Shown: positions 1-9,129 of the stretch, piece after piece | How the letters are laid out: every line of letters starts with the position of its first letter | How positions within the stretch are numbered: the stretch's first letter is position 1 | DNA from: Pachyseris speciosa | Taxonomy: Eukaryota; Cnidaria; Anthozoa; Scleractinia; Pachyseridae | Assembly: GCA_016490735.1 (NCBI GenBank) | Contig: JAEMWC010000763.1 | Span: forward strand, 182,501-246,500 | DNA: 64,000 bases | Reading direction: 5' to 3' | Program-made: the position numbers and the translations under genes | The notes under the pieces: model-generated | What the model saw: only the letters and a program-made list of their open reading frames with translations | What the model was told of the DNA's origin: nothing | Databases searched by the model: none

Positions 1-2
1 AC

Positions 3-170
3 TTTTATCCTCATTCTTGTAATCACTGCAAAGAAAGAAAAGACGGGTGGTGCCCAATTCTTGCTAATTTTGATGATGCAAACTGTGAATCTGTTTTTGA
101 GTGCCCGCACAATAGAAAATTTATGAAACCTGTAGAGCGGCTGGGTGGAATATTTTTTAATGATTTTTAA
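3..170 (+). CDS. C-terminal end of a Cys/His-rich protein (partial)
   Basis: An open frame enters from the left edge and stops at TAA. The 55 visible residues carry paired cysteines and histidines (HSCNHC near the start, then WCPI, NCESVFECPH), which could be the end of a zinc-binding fold. It is the first plus-strand gene of block A and converges on the minus-strand membrane-protein gene that follows. The family is not recognised. Because the start lies outside the window, function cannot be judged. Confidence 0.45.
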   Translation, partial: FYPHSCNHCKERKDGWCPILANFDDANCESVFECPHNRKFMKPVERLGGIFFNDF

Positions 171-212
171 ACCAGCTGCGCTGGGGCTCTTTTATTTTTA
201 CCCAAACGGAGG

Positions 213-638
213 TTAAAGAAAACGAAAAGCAGCATAGCCCAAAGCGAGGGACCCGGCGCCCAAAAAAACCAACTCGCCCTTTTTTTGCTGCTCGCTCGGC
301 TGGTAGAAATCTGAGAACTTGGGTTCTTTCATCGGAGCCATAAGCCTGTTGGGGTGCGCTTGGTTGTAAAGTTTGAAAGCGTAGTCAGTGTTGGTGAAGT
401 TCTGTTTGGCCTGCGCTTTGATTTGCTCGTTGGTCTGGATCCAGTCAAGGAGCTGGGTGCGCTGGCGGTTGTATTTTGCGTAAGCCGCCTGGTAATCCTC
501 AAGAGCCTTGTCGTGTCGCTTTTTTTCATCGAGCACGGCGTTGTCGCTGCCGCCAAGCGCCTTCGCAAGATAATTGCCTCCAATAAAGGTTTCCGCATTG
601 AGAATCGCGCCGCCAACAACAATTGCGACGGTTGCCAT
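213..638 (-). CDS. small two-helix membrane protein, block A
   Basis: A 141-residue protein with a hydrophobic N-terminal stretch (about residues 3-25, rich in V, A, G), a charged helical middle with many K, E, Q and Y residues, and a hydrophobic C-terminal segment (about 120-138, GAGSLALGYAAF). This hairpin-like membrane topology is common among minor virion or membrane proteins of large DNA viruses and Polinton-like elements, but I cannot name the family. A TATA-like motif (GGTATAAGAG) ends right at the ATG, as for other block A genes. It is the most downstream complete gene of the minus-strand run. Confidence 0.55.
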   Translation of the reverse strand: MATVAIVVGGAILNAETFIGGNYLAKALGGSDNAVLDEKKRHDKALEDYQAAYAKYNRQRTQLLDWIQTNEQIKAQAKQNFTNTDYAFKLYNQAHPNRLMAPMKEPKFSDFYQPSEQQKKGELVFLGAGSLALGYAAFRFL

Positions 639-702
639 CTCTTATACCAAGAGCCTATTTTTTAAATCACCCTCCGGGTGTGGGGAAGATAAAGTAGCTG
701 GT

Positions 703-933
703 TCAAACGTTGTCGGGAAGGATTATTTGGTCCTCAAGATATTGTTTGGCTGCGATAGCGCCCGCCACGACTGCAGTAAATTTTGCGTAGTTCATCGCAC
801 TGCTACTGGGGTCATTTGTGAAATCTTCTTTCAAAACCTTTTTTGCGGCCCAACCAATGCCAGCAACTATGCCGGTAAGAACCGCCACATCCATGACCGT
901 TTTGACAAGTTTGTTCTCTGTCTTGGCTGCCAT
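703..933 (-). CDS. small two-helix membrane protein, block A
   Basis: A protein of about 76 residues from the chosen ATG. An in-frame ATG seven codons upstream (at 954) is possible, but the downstream one is preceded by TTATATTGGC, matching the TATATT-before-ATG pattern of block A. Two hydrophobic stretches (TVMDVAVLTGIVAGIGW and YAKFTAVVAGAIAA) are separated by a short polar loop. It sits 64 bases upstream of the 141-residue membrane protein on the same strand. No family recognised; a small virion membrane protein is a guess from context. Confidence 0.5.
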   Translation of the reverse strand: MAAKTENKLVKTVMDVAVLTGIVAGIGWAAKKVLKEDFTNDPSSSAMNYAKFTAVVAGAIAAKQYLEDQIILPDNV

Positions 934-958
934 GCCAATATAACTTTGCGACAAAACT

Positions 959-1242
959 TCAAATAAAATAATTTGGTGGTTGAGGTTTCAACTTTTTATC
1001 AGACTCCCTCTTTTTTGCCGATTTTTCATGTTTGCTTTTGCATTCATCATCTTCATTAATTAACAAATCGTCGGGAGCGTCATTTTCATCTTCTACGTCC
1101 TCCTCCTCCTCTACAAATACAAGCTTGGAGGGGCGGTAATTTTGAAAAACCTCTTTCGCAAAATTGTATATTTCTAACCCATAAATGCCCCTGTCACCAA
1201 AAGAAAAAACGTTTGATGGTTCTCAATGCATTTGAAACACAT
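959..1242 (-). pseudogene. small acidic protein, frameshifted
   Basis: An ATG preceded by TGTATAGTA opens a short frame (MCFKCIENHQ) that is lost near 1212 at a run of T (plus strand: A). The next frame then stays open to TGA at 959 and codes for GDRGIYGLEIYNFAKEVF, an acidic run with EEEED and DENDAPDD, and a basic tail. A one-base shift in the homopolymer explains the break. The two halves together would be about 93 residues. No family recognised. Its stop lies just upstream of the 83-codon membrane gene. The frameshift may be real or a sequencing error. Confidence 0.4.
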
Positions 1243-1279
1243 TACTATACAATTGCTGCAAATATTCAATGGAAATTAA

Positions 1280-1735
1280 TCAATCCATGTTCCTGACCCT
1301 CCCATGCCTTCGCGGAACAGGAGCCGGTTTGCTTGGAACAGGGGGGCTAGGGGTGCTTTTGTTGGCCAATTCTTGCTCCTCTTTCCGCTGATAATAAAGC
1401 GAGGCTGCCCCAATAATAAGACCACCCACAGCCAGAACGGTACTGAAAGAAAATGAATTATCACTCGAAGCTTTCTGTACTTATTTGGGGGGAGTAGCAG
1501 CCGCAGCTTCCTTTTCTTTATATTTTGCAAGTTCGGCCCTGGTATCTTCCAATTCTTTTTTTTGTGCTTCTCGCGCCTGCCGCGTTTTTTCAGCCGCGAC
1601 CTTGCCCGCAGCCTGTCGCGCGGGGTCTTTTTTGCGTTCTGTGGTTGGGACAGTTGAAGTAAGTTGTCCATTCGATGGGGGTAGTTTAGGTGCCGGTGTT
1701 TCGGCAGTCCGCACTTCAGGTTGCGCTTCCGCCAT
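1280..1735 (-). pseudogene. Ala/Lys/Glu coiled-coil protein with C-terminal anchor, one in-frame stop
   Basis: From the ATG at 1735 the frame encodes a proline-rich head, then a charged helix (RQAAGKVAAEKTRQAREA, KKELEDTRAELAKYKEKE) and stops at TAA (1481-1483). The same frame continues with a serine-rich linker, a clear membrane segment (STVLAVGGLIIGAASLYY) and a basic proline-rich tail to TGA at 1280. Codons on both sides of the TAA are coherent, so this is one 152-codon gene interrupted by a single stop, with either a premature stop or readthrough. It could be a membrane-anchored minor virion protein. No named family. Confidence 0.45.
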
Positions 1736-1763
1736 TACAAAGATGTTTAAACAGAACAAAAGT

Positions 1764-2366
1764 TTAATTGTCAGCAGTTGCTGTGTATTTCTCAGCATTT
1801 GGTGAGTAATTGTCAGCAGTTGCTGAGGATTGCTCAGGAATTTCAACAATACTCACTGGCTCAAGCTTCTCATTTTTTTCGCTTGTAAAATCAATGTGTT
1901 TTGCAGTAATCAGCGCAGCATTGGCAAGAGCAAGATACTTTCCGAAATGTAAAGAAAGGCTGCCGGCCAATTGGGAGAGCTCTTTGTTGATTATGTAGTC
2001 CTCTCTGAGTTCTTTTTGATAAGCTTTGATGTCATTAATGTCTACAAATGATCCGACCGCTTTGGTCCCAGCAACAACCAAGCTGTCAATCAAGCTATCG
2101 GTTGTCTTAGAGCCAACGTAAGCTTCATACCTTTTGGCATACTTCTCAACCTCTTTGTCGCTCAGTCGCTTAACCTGCTTATGCGACAGCTCCTTACCAA
2201 TTGCCTCCTTGGACTTAACTGTCGACACCAAAATGGCCAGCTGTTCTCGGAGAGTGGGAATGTCAGGTCCCTTGGTCAAAGCCTTAACACCCCCTTCCGC
2301 GCCGACCGCTGGTTCTGATTCTAGCTCGTTAAAAACTTCATCAGCAAACTGGTCCAGTTCAGCCAT
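1764..2366 (-). CDS. 200-residue helical protein of block A
   Basis: An intact frame whose product is acidic at the N-terminus, then mostly helical with lysine and glutamate (HKQVKRLSDKEVEKYAKRYE), followed by a hydrophobic helical patch (GKYLALANAALITAKH) and a short C-terminal imperfect repeat (SATADNYS / TATADN). The start follows TTTAATATATCA, in line with the block A start motif. It lies between the broken packaging ATPase and the coiled-coil membrane protein on the same strand, so it is probably part of the late or morphogenesis set. I recall related unnamed proteins in cnidarian genomes but cannot assign a function. Confidence 0.55.
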   Translation of the reverse strand: MAELDQFADEVFNELESEPAVGAEGGVKALTKGPDIPTLREQLAILVSTVKSKEAIGKELSHKQVKRLSDKEVEKYAKRYEAYVGSKTTDSLIDSLVVAGTKAVGSFVDINDIKAYQKELREDYIINKELSQLAGSLSLHFGKYLALANAALITAKHIDFTSEKNEKLEPVSIVEIPEQSSATADNYSPNAEKYTATADN

Positions 2367-2391
2367 TGATATATTAAACTTTTTTTTTAAT

Positions 2392-2995
2392 TCACCCTAC
2401 GTGCAACCGGACACCGAAAGGGTACCGCAGTGAAAAAACAACGAAAGAAAATTTCCGCTCTTTAAGTTTTGAAATCATTTTTTTGTATTCTTCTGGGGAC
2501 AGATCCCCAGCGTAGTCCTCAAATATTGTTTTCATTGTCTTTGCTGAGGGGTTGTAAAAAAGAACAACCGCCACAATGTTTTCCCGGAAAGATGCGGTAA
2601 TGCTGGTGTACTTTTGTGTTATAACCCAAACGCTGATGCCGATGTGCCTTGCAGAAAAGGCGAGATGCACCAGCTGGCCTGTGTGTTTTTTTTTACCTCT
2701 TTTGAGGCGGCACAGTCGTCAAGAATGATGAGGGTGTTGGTTCCACCAAAAACAAAAGTCACGACCTTCAACCAATATTCCACCTCGTGCTGCTCGCAAA
2801 TTATCACATAAACCCGAGGGTCTTTATCCCAAATCGAGAAAGGGTTTTGTTGAAAGCAAACGTCGGGCAAATAAGAACAATGTAGTCGAACTTTTTCCGG
2901 GAAGGGCCCCTGAGCTGGTCAACCACAAACTTTGTTTTGCCACAGTTTGTCGGCCCCACTATGAGTGCGTAGAATGGAATGTTATTCGGGTTCAT
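2392..2995 (-). pseudogene. A32/FtsK-HerA-type packaging ATPase, broken in two places
   Basis: Three overlapping frames carry consecutive parts of a viral genome-packaging ATPase: the Walker A region (VGPTNCGKTKFV) right after the start, the Walker B region (NTLIILDDCAAS), and the C-terminal part with SARHIGISVWVITQ and FRENIVAVVLFYNPSAK. The order and spacing fit a DNA-packaging ATPase of Polinton-like and adintovirus-like elements. The breaks fall near 2840 and at an A9 run near 2685. The start ATG is embedded in GGTATATG. It lies next to the capsid gene, the usual neighbour. Family assignment is strong; whether the breaks are real is open. Confidence 0.75.
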
Positions 2996-3068
2996 ATACC
3001 TTGCGGGTTAAAAATCCAAAAGCCCCAGCACCCTCCAGGCGGGGGAAAGAGCTTCCAGTGCAGCTGAT

Positions 3069-4316
3069 TTAGTATTGCACAGATTCCAACTGCCGCCCAA
3101 TTACGTTGAACTGCGAGTCGCTGATTGTGAAAATATGGCAGTTGACGTTTCCAGAGCCGCTTGCGGCCCGCTCGATCTCAATTAGTACCCCGTCTTTTGT
3201 GTTGACAAGTCTAACCCCGCTTCCGTGCATTTCATTGTCTGCCATTGACCTCAAGTCAACCAGAAGCCCGAAACGGTTGCCCGTGTAAAACTTTTTTAAA
3301 TTCATGTGTTGCGGTTTTTTTTTCATGAAAAATTGGCTGACTTCCTCCCAAATGTCTTTATTATCGAGGCCGTTGTTGTATAGCTTGTTGGGCGCGCCAT
3401 TAACCGTGACGCTTACTTTTTTAATGTCGGGGTTGAAAAACTTTTCCACATCCCTGGCGCCTGCTGTGTAAGGTTCGATGAAAAGCACAAGAATTCCTTT
3501 CAAAGACCTTCTTTGTGGGTTAGCGCGGAGGTTTAAACATGTTGTGGTTCCTTTTGCAAATGAAACAATCTCTTCCCTGTGCACAAAGTCATACATGAAC
3601 TCTTTTCCGGAGTTATAAAGTTTTTCCGCCTCTTTGGCCAAATCTTCACTTCGAATCATTTCATACTCAATCTGGATATTTGTCAGTTTGTATTTCAGTT
3701 TTGTGGTGTCTGAGCCTTTTACTACATTATCAGCACTTGCCAGGGTAAGTTCAAACAAAAGGTTGTTGTAAAGAGCTTGAGGGTAAAAGATTCCGTGATC
3801 AGTTAGGATTTGATGGTCAAGCCGGATGCGGTACTTGTTTTTGTAAAAGGTTTCCAGCTTGGTTTCAGCGGCGACACCTGAGGTGGGCTTGTCGCCAGCA
3901 TCTGAGCGAATCTTGTTATGATTGTCGCTCTGGATTCCCTCAAGCACCATGTTGTCCCGCTCCTCTTGGGAAAGAAAAAGGTCCTCCCAAATTTTGAAAA
4001 TATCGTAGCTGGTCGTGTCCTGCAGAATGGTGCTCCCGTATTTTACTAGCAGCTTGTCAACCAGCGTCCTTGTGACGTTTTGCATGAGAAAGTTGTTGGC
4101 GTGGCCGCCGGTTAAATCAATGTTGAACAACAGGGAAAGAGAGCCTGGGACGAGAACCTCGTTTTCATTGAGTTTGGGGACAGAAACATAAAGAGTCTCT
4201 CCGGGGTTGGCTTCACTTTTGTTAAATGTTATTCGGTTAATTTTGCACTCAGCTTTCATTGCGCTGAGCATTTTTTCTTTGTGTGAAGGCAGAAGTTTTT
4301 CATCCACCGCGGCCAT
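3069..4316 (-). CDS. candidate major capsid protein (double jelly-roll type), block A
   Basis: A 415-residue protein from the ATG at 4316, which follows GAGTATATT; an in-frame TTG 11 codons upstream is less likely. It has a beta-rich composition with alternating hydrophobic residues, e.g. VPGSLSLLFNIDLTGG, GILVLFIEPYTAGARDVEKF, KVSVTVNGAPNKLYNNG and NVNCHIFTISDSQFNVIGRQ. It lacks membrane segments and ends cleanly. I recall close unnamed relatives repeated through coral and anemone genomes. Next to a packaging ATPase the best reading is a capsid protein with jelly-roll folds, although it is shorter than typical Polinton capsid proteins (about 600). The 561-residue neighbour is the competing candidate. 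Confidence 0.5.
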   Translation of the reverse strand: MAAVDEKLLPSHKEKMLSAMKAECKINRITFNKSEANPGETLYVSVPKLNENEVLVPGSLSLLFNIDLTGGHANNFLMQNVTRTLVDKLLVKYGSTILQDTTSYDIFKIWEDLFLSQEERDNMVLEGIQSDNHNKIRSDAGDKPTSGVAAETKLETFYKNKYRIRLDHQILTDHGIFYPQALYNNLLFELTLASADNVVKGSDTTKLKYKLTNIQIEYEMIRSEDLAKEAEKLYNSGKEFMYDFVHREEIVSFAKGTTTCLNLRANPQRRSLKGILVLFIEPYTAGARDVEKFFNPDIKKVSVTVNGAPNKLYNNGLDNKDIWEEVSQFFMKKKPQHMNLKKFYTGNRFGLLVDLRSMADNEMHGSGVRLVNTKDGVLIEIERAASGSGNVNCHIFTISDSQFNVIGRQLESVQY

Positions 4317-4374
4317 AATATACTCTGGTGGTAAAAATTCAACTGGCAAATTAAAAAAATAAATATATTAAGCA
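4317..4374. promoter_or_regulatory. divergent AT-rich start region between capsid gene and coiled-coil gene
   Basis: Only 58 bases separate the start codons of two divergent genes. Read on the minus strand, GAGTATATT ends at the capsid ATG. Read on the plus strand, AATAAATATATTAAGCA ends at the ATG at 4375. Both carry the TATATT core shared by most block A starts, so this is probably a compact bidirectional promoter. The distances leave almost no 5' untranslated region if the motif works as a TATA box. Confidence 0.45.
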
Positions 4375-5778
4375 ATGGCAGAAGGAGGTGTACCCAACGA
4401 GAGTTATCTCAATCCTTTATTGGATCTGAAAGATGATGATGATGATAATGAGGTTGACACGACTAGGCCTTTTTACCAGCCAGGTTACACATCAACACCG
4501 TATCATGGGGGTGAAGAAATTGGGATGAGGACTCATTTGCATGAAACAAGTGGGCTGCCGGAAACTTCCTATGATGAGACCTCTTTTGGCGGCGACGGCA
4601 TTCCTTTACTCGAGGGTTTTACTCATAAAGATGATAAACCTGCTATGATTGAAAGAGCAAAGGATTTCATAAAAAAGAAGTTCCCCCGGGTGGATTTTAG
4701 TAAAATAGACCCTATTAGTTTAAGCAAAAAAACCGGGAATGAGACAACAATTGTATCCCTTGGTTTGAAAGGCGGTGAAACCGAAATTTTTAAAAAGGAT
4801 GGCAGCGGTCTTCTTAAAATATTTGCAGACAAGTTCAAAAAAAGCCTTGGTCCCGAAGCTGAATCTCTTATTGCTGACGAGAATGAAGAAGTAAGACAAA
4901 CCCGGCAGAGCCTTAGAGAAGCAGAAAAACAACTTAAAGAAGCTGAGCGGCTGGATGCACAAAAAGAAAAACGGGTACAAGAAGAAAAAGATCTACGAAT
5001 AAGATTAGAACAAACTCAAGCAAAGATTGATCAATTTGGTGGTTCAAACGTTGAAAACGAATCGGAATTGCGCGAGCTACAACAACGAGCCAGAAACTAT
5101 CGTGAAGATTTTGAAAACGCAAAAAAAGAGGTGGCTGCTTTGGAAAAACAGAAAAAAACAGCAGGAAAAGCAAATAGCGCAAGAAAAGGCAAATATTGGC
5201 CGAATTCGGGCAGGCCTTGAAGATAAAGAAAGTAAAAGAGACGCCCTCGAGCGGGGACTCAACGACACAAAAACACTTGATGACCTGAAAGAACAAGAAG
5301 CTGAGATTAAACGCCAAAATGAACAGGACCAGGAAATAATTGACGATCCAGGCGCCTCCCCTCTGACAAACAGGCTGCAGAAGACAGGTTGGCCAAAAGA
5401 ACAGAGGAACTGGTGCGCTTGCAAACACAAATTGCAGAAAGAGAAGAGGCGCTTCCGCTTCTTGAGAGGGTCAAGGAGATTTTCAAAAAATACGGCGTTA
5501 CCATCACAGCTATTGTTCTCGCGGCCGGTGTCACGATTGGTGCTGTGGTTGGCGCCATCACCAACTCTTTGAAAGCCTTAGGGAAAGGGCTGGGAAATGG
5601 TCTGAAAGCGATCGGCCAAAAAACGGCTTTGCTTTTGCCCGGCCTGATCGGCTCGATTGTTTCTTTCCTTTTCAAAACAGCTGGCGAGGCGATCGGTTTT
5701 TTGGCCGAGCACACCTGGCTGATTATTCTGGCTGTGATTGCTTTTCTTGTGGAGGGCTATATTAAGAAGAAATGCTAG
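4375..5778 (+). pseudogene. long coiled-coil protein with C-terminal membrane bundle, two frameshifts
   Basis: The first frame (to 5220) has an acidic head (DLKDDDDDNEVD) and then a long coiled coil (REAEKQLKEAERLDAQKEKR). The coil continues in a second frame (about 5160-5350) and a third (about 5390-5778), which ends in a strongly hydrophobic bundle (ITAIVLAAGVTIGAVVGAI, LLPGLIGSIVSFLFKTAG, WLIILAVIAFLVEGYIKK). Heptad character crosses both junctions, so this is one gene of about 465 codons. The shifts are near the A-rich stretch at 5150-5165 and near 5350. It resembles unnamed cnidarian proteins I have seen with the same tail. It may be a scaffold or virion-membrane protein. It overlaps the convergent neighbour by 17 bases. 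Confidence 0.55.
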
Positions 5779-7447
5779 TTTTATCTATCTCCATTGAATA
5801 TAACACAATTCCGGCAATTATGGCGCCAATAACGACAACTGATTTGTTAATGCTATGTGCATCATTTTTAGCTGGCTGTGTTGGTTTTGTCAAATTTAAG
5901 CTTGGTGGCGGCGATGTTTTTGGGGAGTTATTGGCTTTTATTGCTGATTTGTGGATTGGATTTGACGGATGGCTATTTGGTGGGTTTACCTTTGATGGCC
6001 CGCCCGCCATCAGGTGAAGGGCCGCTTTTTTTGTGCCCTGATTAACGTCATTGTTTACCCCAAGTTTCATCCCCGGCGTCGCCTGCTTGAGCTTGTTGTT
6101 GTAACCAACCACGCTTCCTGAGTTCAGAACCATATTAGACGGCATCAGCCAGCAGCCCGGAGCCACTGCCAAATTCAAGCGCACCTTTGCTTCGTCCACA
6201 GCTAGCTGGTAGCGCTGAACGCTCTTAGAAATGTCTGGTGTGTGGATAGTGTCCTCCATGAGAATAAGAAATTCTCTTTGTGCCTCCTTCGCTCTGCCGC
6301 CATTTCCAAGAATGCTGCTTCTTACATTGACCTGAGATCCAAGAATGCAGTAAACAAACGCTTCTATTGACTGGTTCAGGCGGGCCATGCCAGCCTGTGT
6401 GAGTCCGTGCGCTGTATCCGGAACAAAGTACTCAAATTGTTTGTCTGCGCCCTGGTCGTTTCTAATGAAATGAAGAACGTTGCCACCGTCTTCACTCAAG
6501 TCAGCTCCACTTTCATCTGAAAACCTTTGATTCGATGGGTTTGACAGATCTGTGGGATACTGCCAAAGTTTTTGTGCAAAGTCGCCGTCATCATACTGTA
6601 TGAATACGTATCCGAGGCCATGGTTTTGGCCACGTGTAAAACGAAAGTCTGAGCTTGGATTGACACCGAATTCTGCGCAAATCCTTCTGAAAGAAGCCTT
6701 ATTGTATTTGTTATTTTTTTGGTCAAAATTGGGGCCGTCAGGCAGAGAGCTTGTGCTTTGAATTTCGCCCATCTCGAAAAGAATTCGCCTTGTTGTGAAA
6801 TAAATGTGAAAGAGGTAAAAGGAGCGGAGCTGCTCTGCTCCTGGGGCATTCCCCAAAACGTCACCCGTCAAAATCTCTCTTGAAACACCACAGCCCGTTG
6901 TTGCACACCAAAACGCAAAGTTCAGTTGTTGAGGCCAAAACCCCATGTGTGGTCCGCCAAGCCATTTCCTGGCAACTTTGCCTGTGTTGAATGTTATCTT
7001 TGTGTCTTTAAAAATGTTTCTGTACTGTGTTGTGAAAAAGTCTGTGGGTGTTACATAAATTTTTTGCAAGCCGTTCAGCTTTTTGCCGATCTGTGATTGA
7101 ATTTTTTCTGTGAAATCAACCGCTGGGATTGTCTGTGGGGGACTCCCCGAAACGGTGGAAAGCTGTAATGGGAAACCCCCACTTGGTTGCATACCCAGTG
7201 CCTTTTTCATTGCCTGAGGCCAATACTTGCTGTCTGAACCAAAAACACTTTTCAGATAGTCGGCCCCTGCTTTGTACATAATTTCTGTTGTTGCCTTGTG
7301 GTCTTCGGTAAAGTGGGCTTCCGCTGTAAATTTGCTCTTGTCAGCGTTGGGGAATATAGACAAAAACTCTACCCAAGCCTTGTCTTTTGCATTTTTTGAA
7401 ATTTGGCGGGCCTCCGTTGTTTGCACCCACTGAAAGAAATTTGTCAT
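5762..7447 (-). CDS. 561-residue structural-type protein with C-terminal membrane anchor
   Basis: An intact minus-strand frame. It has a helical N-terminus, a conserved-looking centre (GGPHMGFWPQQLNFAFWCAT, TGCGVSREILTGD), an aromatic- and Gly-rich beta-type middle, and a low-complexity Pro/Ser/Lys linker (about 495-535). One membrane segment (VVVIGAIIAGIVLYSM, about 541-556) ends just before the C-terminus. Related unnamed proteins occur in many cnidarian genomes, from memory. Membrane anchoring suggests a minor virion or attachment protein rather than the capsid lattice, but a capsid role cannot be excluded. Its start lacks a close TATATT; AAAATATC lies about 20 bases upstream. Confidence 0.55.
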   Translation of the reverse strand: MTNFFQWVQTTEARQISKNAKDKAWVEFLSIFPNADKSKFTAEAHFTEDHKATTEIMYKAGADYLKSVFGSDSKYWPQAMKKALGMQPSGGFPLQLSTVSGSPPQTIPAVDFTEKIQSQIGKKLNGLQKIYVTPTDFFTTQYRNIFKDTKITFNTGKVARKWLGGPHMGFWPQQLNFAFWCATTGCGVSREILTGDVLGNAPGAEQLRSFYLFHIYFTTRRILFEMGEIQSTSSLPDGPNFDQKNNKYNKASFRRICAEFGVNPSSDFRFTRGQNHGLGYVFIQYDDGDFAQKLWQYPTDLSNPSNQRFSDESGADLSEDGGNVLHFIRNDQGADKQFEYFVPDTAHGLTQAGMARLNQSIEAFVYCILGSQVNVRSSILGNGGRAKEAQREFLILMEDTIHTPDISKSVQRYQLAVDEAKVRLNLAVAPGCWLMPSNMVLNSGSVVGYNNKLKQATPGMKLGVNNDVNQGTKKAALHLMAGGPSKVNPPNSHPSNPIHKSAIKANNSPKTSPPPSLNLTKPTQPAKNDAHSINKSVVVIGAIIAGIVLYSMEIDKTSISS

Positions 7448-7500
7448 CTTATGAAAGGGGTGATATTTTCAATTGCAAGTTTATCTTTCCTTGAAATATA

Positions 7501-8163
7501 ATGGTTGTGATCACCATTTCCACAACTGACAATCCCTGCGCCGTCTATTTTGACGAGCGGGTTCCAAAAGCCGATTATGTGCGGCTTGTTTCTTGCACGC
7601 TTTGCAATTCATGGCACAATTTAAAACAAAACGGAAAAATTACATTTATTGGTAATCGTAGTGAAAGAAAAAAAACAATAATAGAGGGGCATTATACGCT
7701 TGAAGGAATGGCAAAAGAAATTAAAGGTGCTTTCAAACAATACTCAGAACCATTAAGTACCGAAATAAATTCGCCCGTTGGGGCAATGGTTATTTATAAT
7801 GAAAACAACAGAAATATAGAACTTGATGAAAACCTTGCCGAGTTTCTTGGTATAGACAAAAAATGGATGTTTATTACATTTGTCAAACAGCTAAAAACAC
7901 CAACTAGTTATTTTGTTCATTGTGATTTGGTTGACACAAATAGAAATTTGTTGAATGGTAAAAAATCAAACCTTCTTGCGCAAGTTGGAATAAAAGGAAA
8001 AGCTTTCGAATATACCAACTATCAAACAGATGAGGTGACATGTCTTAGAGCCGCTTCAACTAGTGAACATGTGAATAGTGTGACGCTTTCGGTCAAAGAT
8101 GAAAATGGAGAACTGTTTAATTTTCAAGGACAAAAGCTTTACTTTGAGTTGATGTTAGTTTAA
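7501..8163 (+). CDS. penton-like minor capsid candidate, block A
   Basis: A 220-residue, beta-rich protein without membrane segments. It shows TIIEGHYTLEGMAKEIKGAF, then NIELDENLAEFLGIDKK, then YFVHCDLVDTNRNLLNGKKS, and a C-terminal VNSVTLSVKDENGELFNFQG. The pattern of a beta hairpin followed by LAxxLGI is also present in the last protein of block B (TLNASLARSLGLINKDKE), supporting a shared structural role. The start follows CTTGAAATATA. It is divergent from the 561-residue gene with 53 bases between starts. Size and fold character suit a single jelly-roll penton-like protein; that is an inference. Confidence 0.5.
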   Translation: MVVITISTTDNPCAVYFDERVPKADYVRLVSCTLCNSWHNLKQNGKITFIGNRSERKKTIIEGHYTLEGMAKEIKGAFKQYSEPLSTEINSPVGAMVIYNENNRNIELDENLAEFLGIDKKWMFITFVKQLKTPTSYFVHCDLVDTNRNLLNGKKSNLLAQVGIKGKAFEYTNYQTDEVTCLRAASTSEHVNSVTLSVKDENGELFNFQGQKLYFELMLV

Positions 8164-8207
8164 AAAAACATTTTGACAATATATACACCATACCAAATGA
8201 GGATGTG

Positions 8208-8853
8208 ATGCCGTTTTCTCCTGAGGCATCTGCTCCACCCGAAAGTATTGCAGAACAGCAGTATACGCCACTTTATCCCAGTCTTCCCAATGCTGAAACT
8301 TTCAGGCTGACTGAGCTCAGCAAAATTGAAAAACAGATTTCTGATGAGGCGGAGCACTACAGAGTTGTGCTAAAAAAAATACAAAAAGGCTCAAAAGGCA
8401 TGCAGTTATGCTGTTGCCGGTCTTGGAGTCGCAACGACGGCTCTGTCTTCAGGAGCTGTCGCCTCTGCACTGACTGGCGTTGGAATTGTGGTCAGCGTTC
8501 CTCTCAGTGTTGTGGGGGGTGTTTGCGGTGCGGTTTCCACCGTTTTGACCGGGTTCAACAAAAAGCTTGAGCAAAAAATTAACAAACACAACAGATTGAG
8601 TGCTCTTGCTGCAACAAAACATGACACAATAAATGCTTTTGTTTCCAAAGCACTCGATGATAATCGAGTCACAGACTTGGAATTCAGACACGCAACTCGT
8701 GAAATGAAAAGCTATAGACAAATGAAGGCGAATTTGCGTGCAAGCTTTACAGAAAAACAGCCAGCCCCCGCGCCTCCAGACCTTAAAAAAATAAGAGAAG
8801 AGGTTCGCGAAGAATTCAGAAAAAAGCTGGCAGAGAGCGCAGCTTTGAACTAA
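8208..8853 (+). pseudogene. membrane-associated helical protein, one frameshift
   Basis: The first frame runs from an ATG at 8208: SPEASAPPESIAEQQY, then a helix EKQISDEAEHYRVVLKK. At an A8 run near 8375 the coherent reading moves to a second frame. That frame encodes a Gly/Ala/Val hydrophobic bundle (GAVASALTGVGIVVSVPL, VVGGVCGAVSTVLTG), a basic helix, and a long charged tail (KKIREEVREEFRKKLAES) ending at 8853. One indel in the homopolymer restores a single protein of about 215 residues. I recall an unnamed family with this exact layout in cnidarians. Role unknown; the glycine-rich hydrophobic core suggests membrane insertion. Confidence 0.5.
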
Positions 8854-8914
8854 ATTTTGAGAGGAAAAAAGTGAAATTTTATCTAAGTTTTGCTTCTGGT
8901 GGAAGGTGATTTAA

Positions 8915-8940
8915 AGAATAAAAAATATATATAAGGCACA
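8915..8940 (+). promoter_or_regulatory. AT-rich start motif before the 62-codon frame
   Basis: AATAAAAAATATATATAAGG ends nine bases before an ATG at 8941. It is the longest TATATA tract in block A and fits the spacing of the TATATT motif seen before other genes of the block. Confidence 0.4.
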
Positions 8941-9129
8941 ATGATAGCCTTGGCACAAGGTATTTTGTATGTTGTCTCGAACATTTTTACGCCTGGTTGG
9001 CAAAAACAGGTAAGACAAATTATATTTGAATTTGTCAAAGCAATGAAAGAATCAGAAGCTGTATCTCAACAGCGCTTCAAAAATTCTTCTTCATACGTTT
9101 CGGGATCAAACCAAGGCGGTTCAATATAG
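8941..9129 (+). CDS. small hydrophobic-start protein, weak
   Basis: A 62-residue frame beginning with a hydrophobic segment (IALAQGILYVVSNIF), then a charged helix and a Ser/Gly tail. Its end overlaps the 3' end of the convergent acidic gene by 64 bases. Support is the start motif immediately upstream and the membrane-like N-terminus, which fits other small block A proteins. Length alone would not justify it. Confidence 0.3.
   Translation: MIALAQGILYVVSNIFTPGWQKQVRQIIFEFVKAMKESEAVSQQRFKNSSSYVSGSNQGGSI

Noticed and set aside
354..966. Plus-strand frames over the first membrane genes of block A
   Set aside because: They overlap the more coherent minus-strand frames, lack start motifs and have no protein-like pattern.
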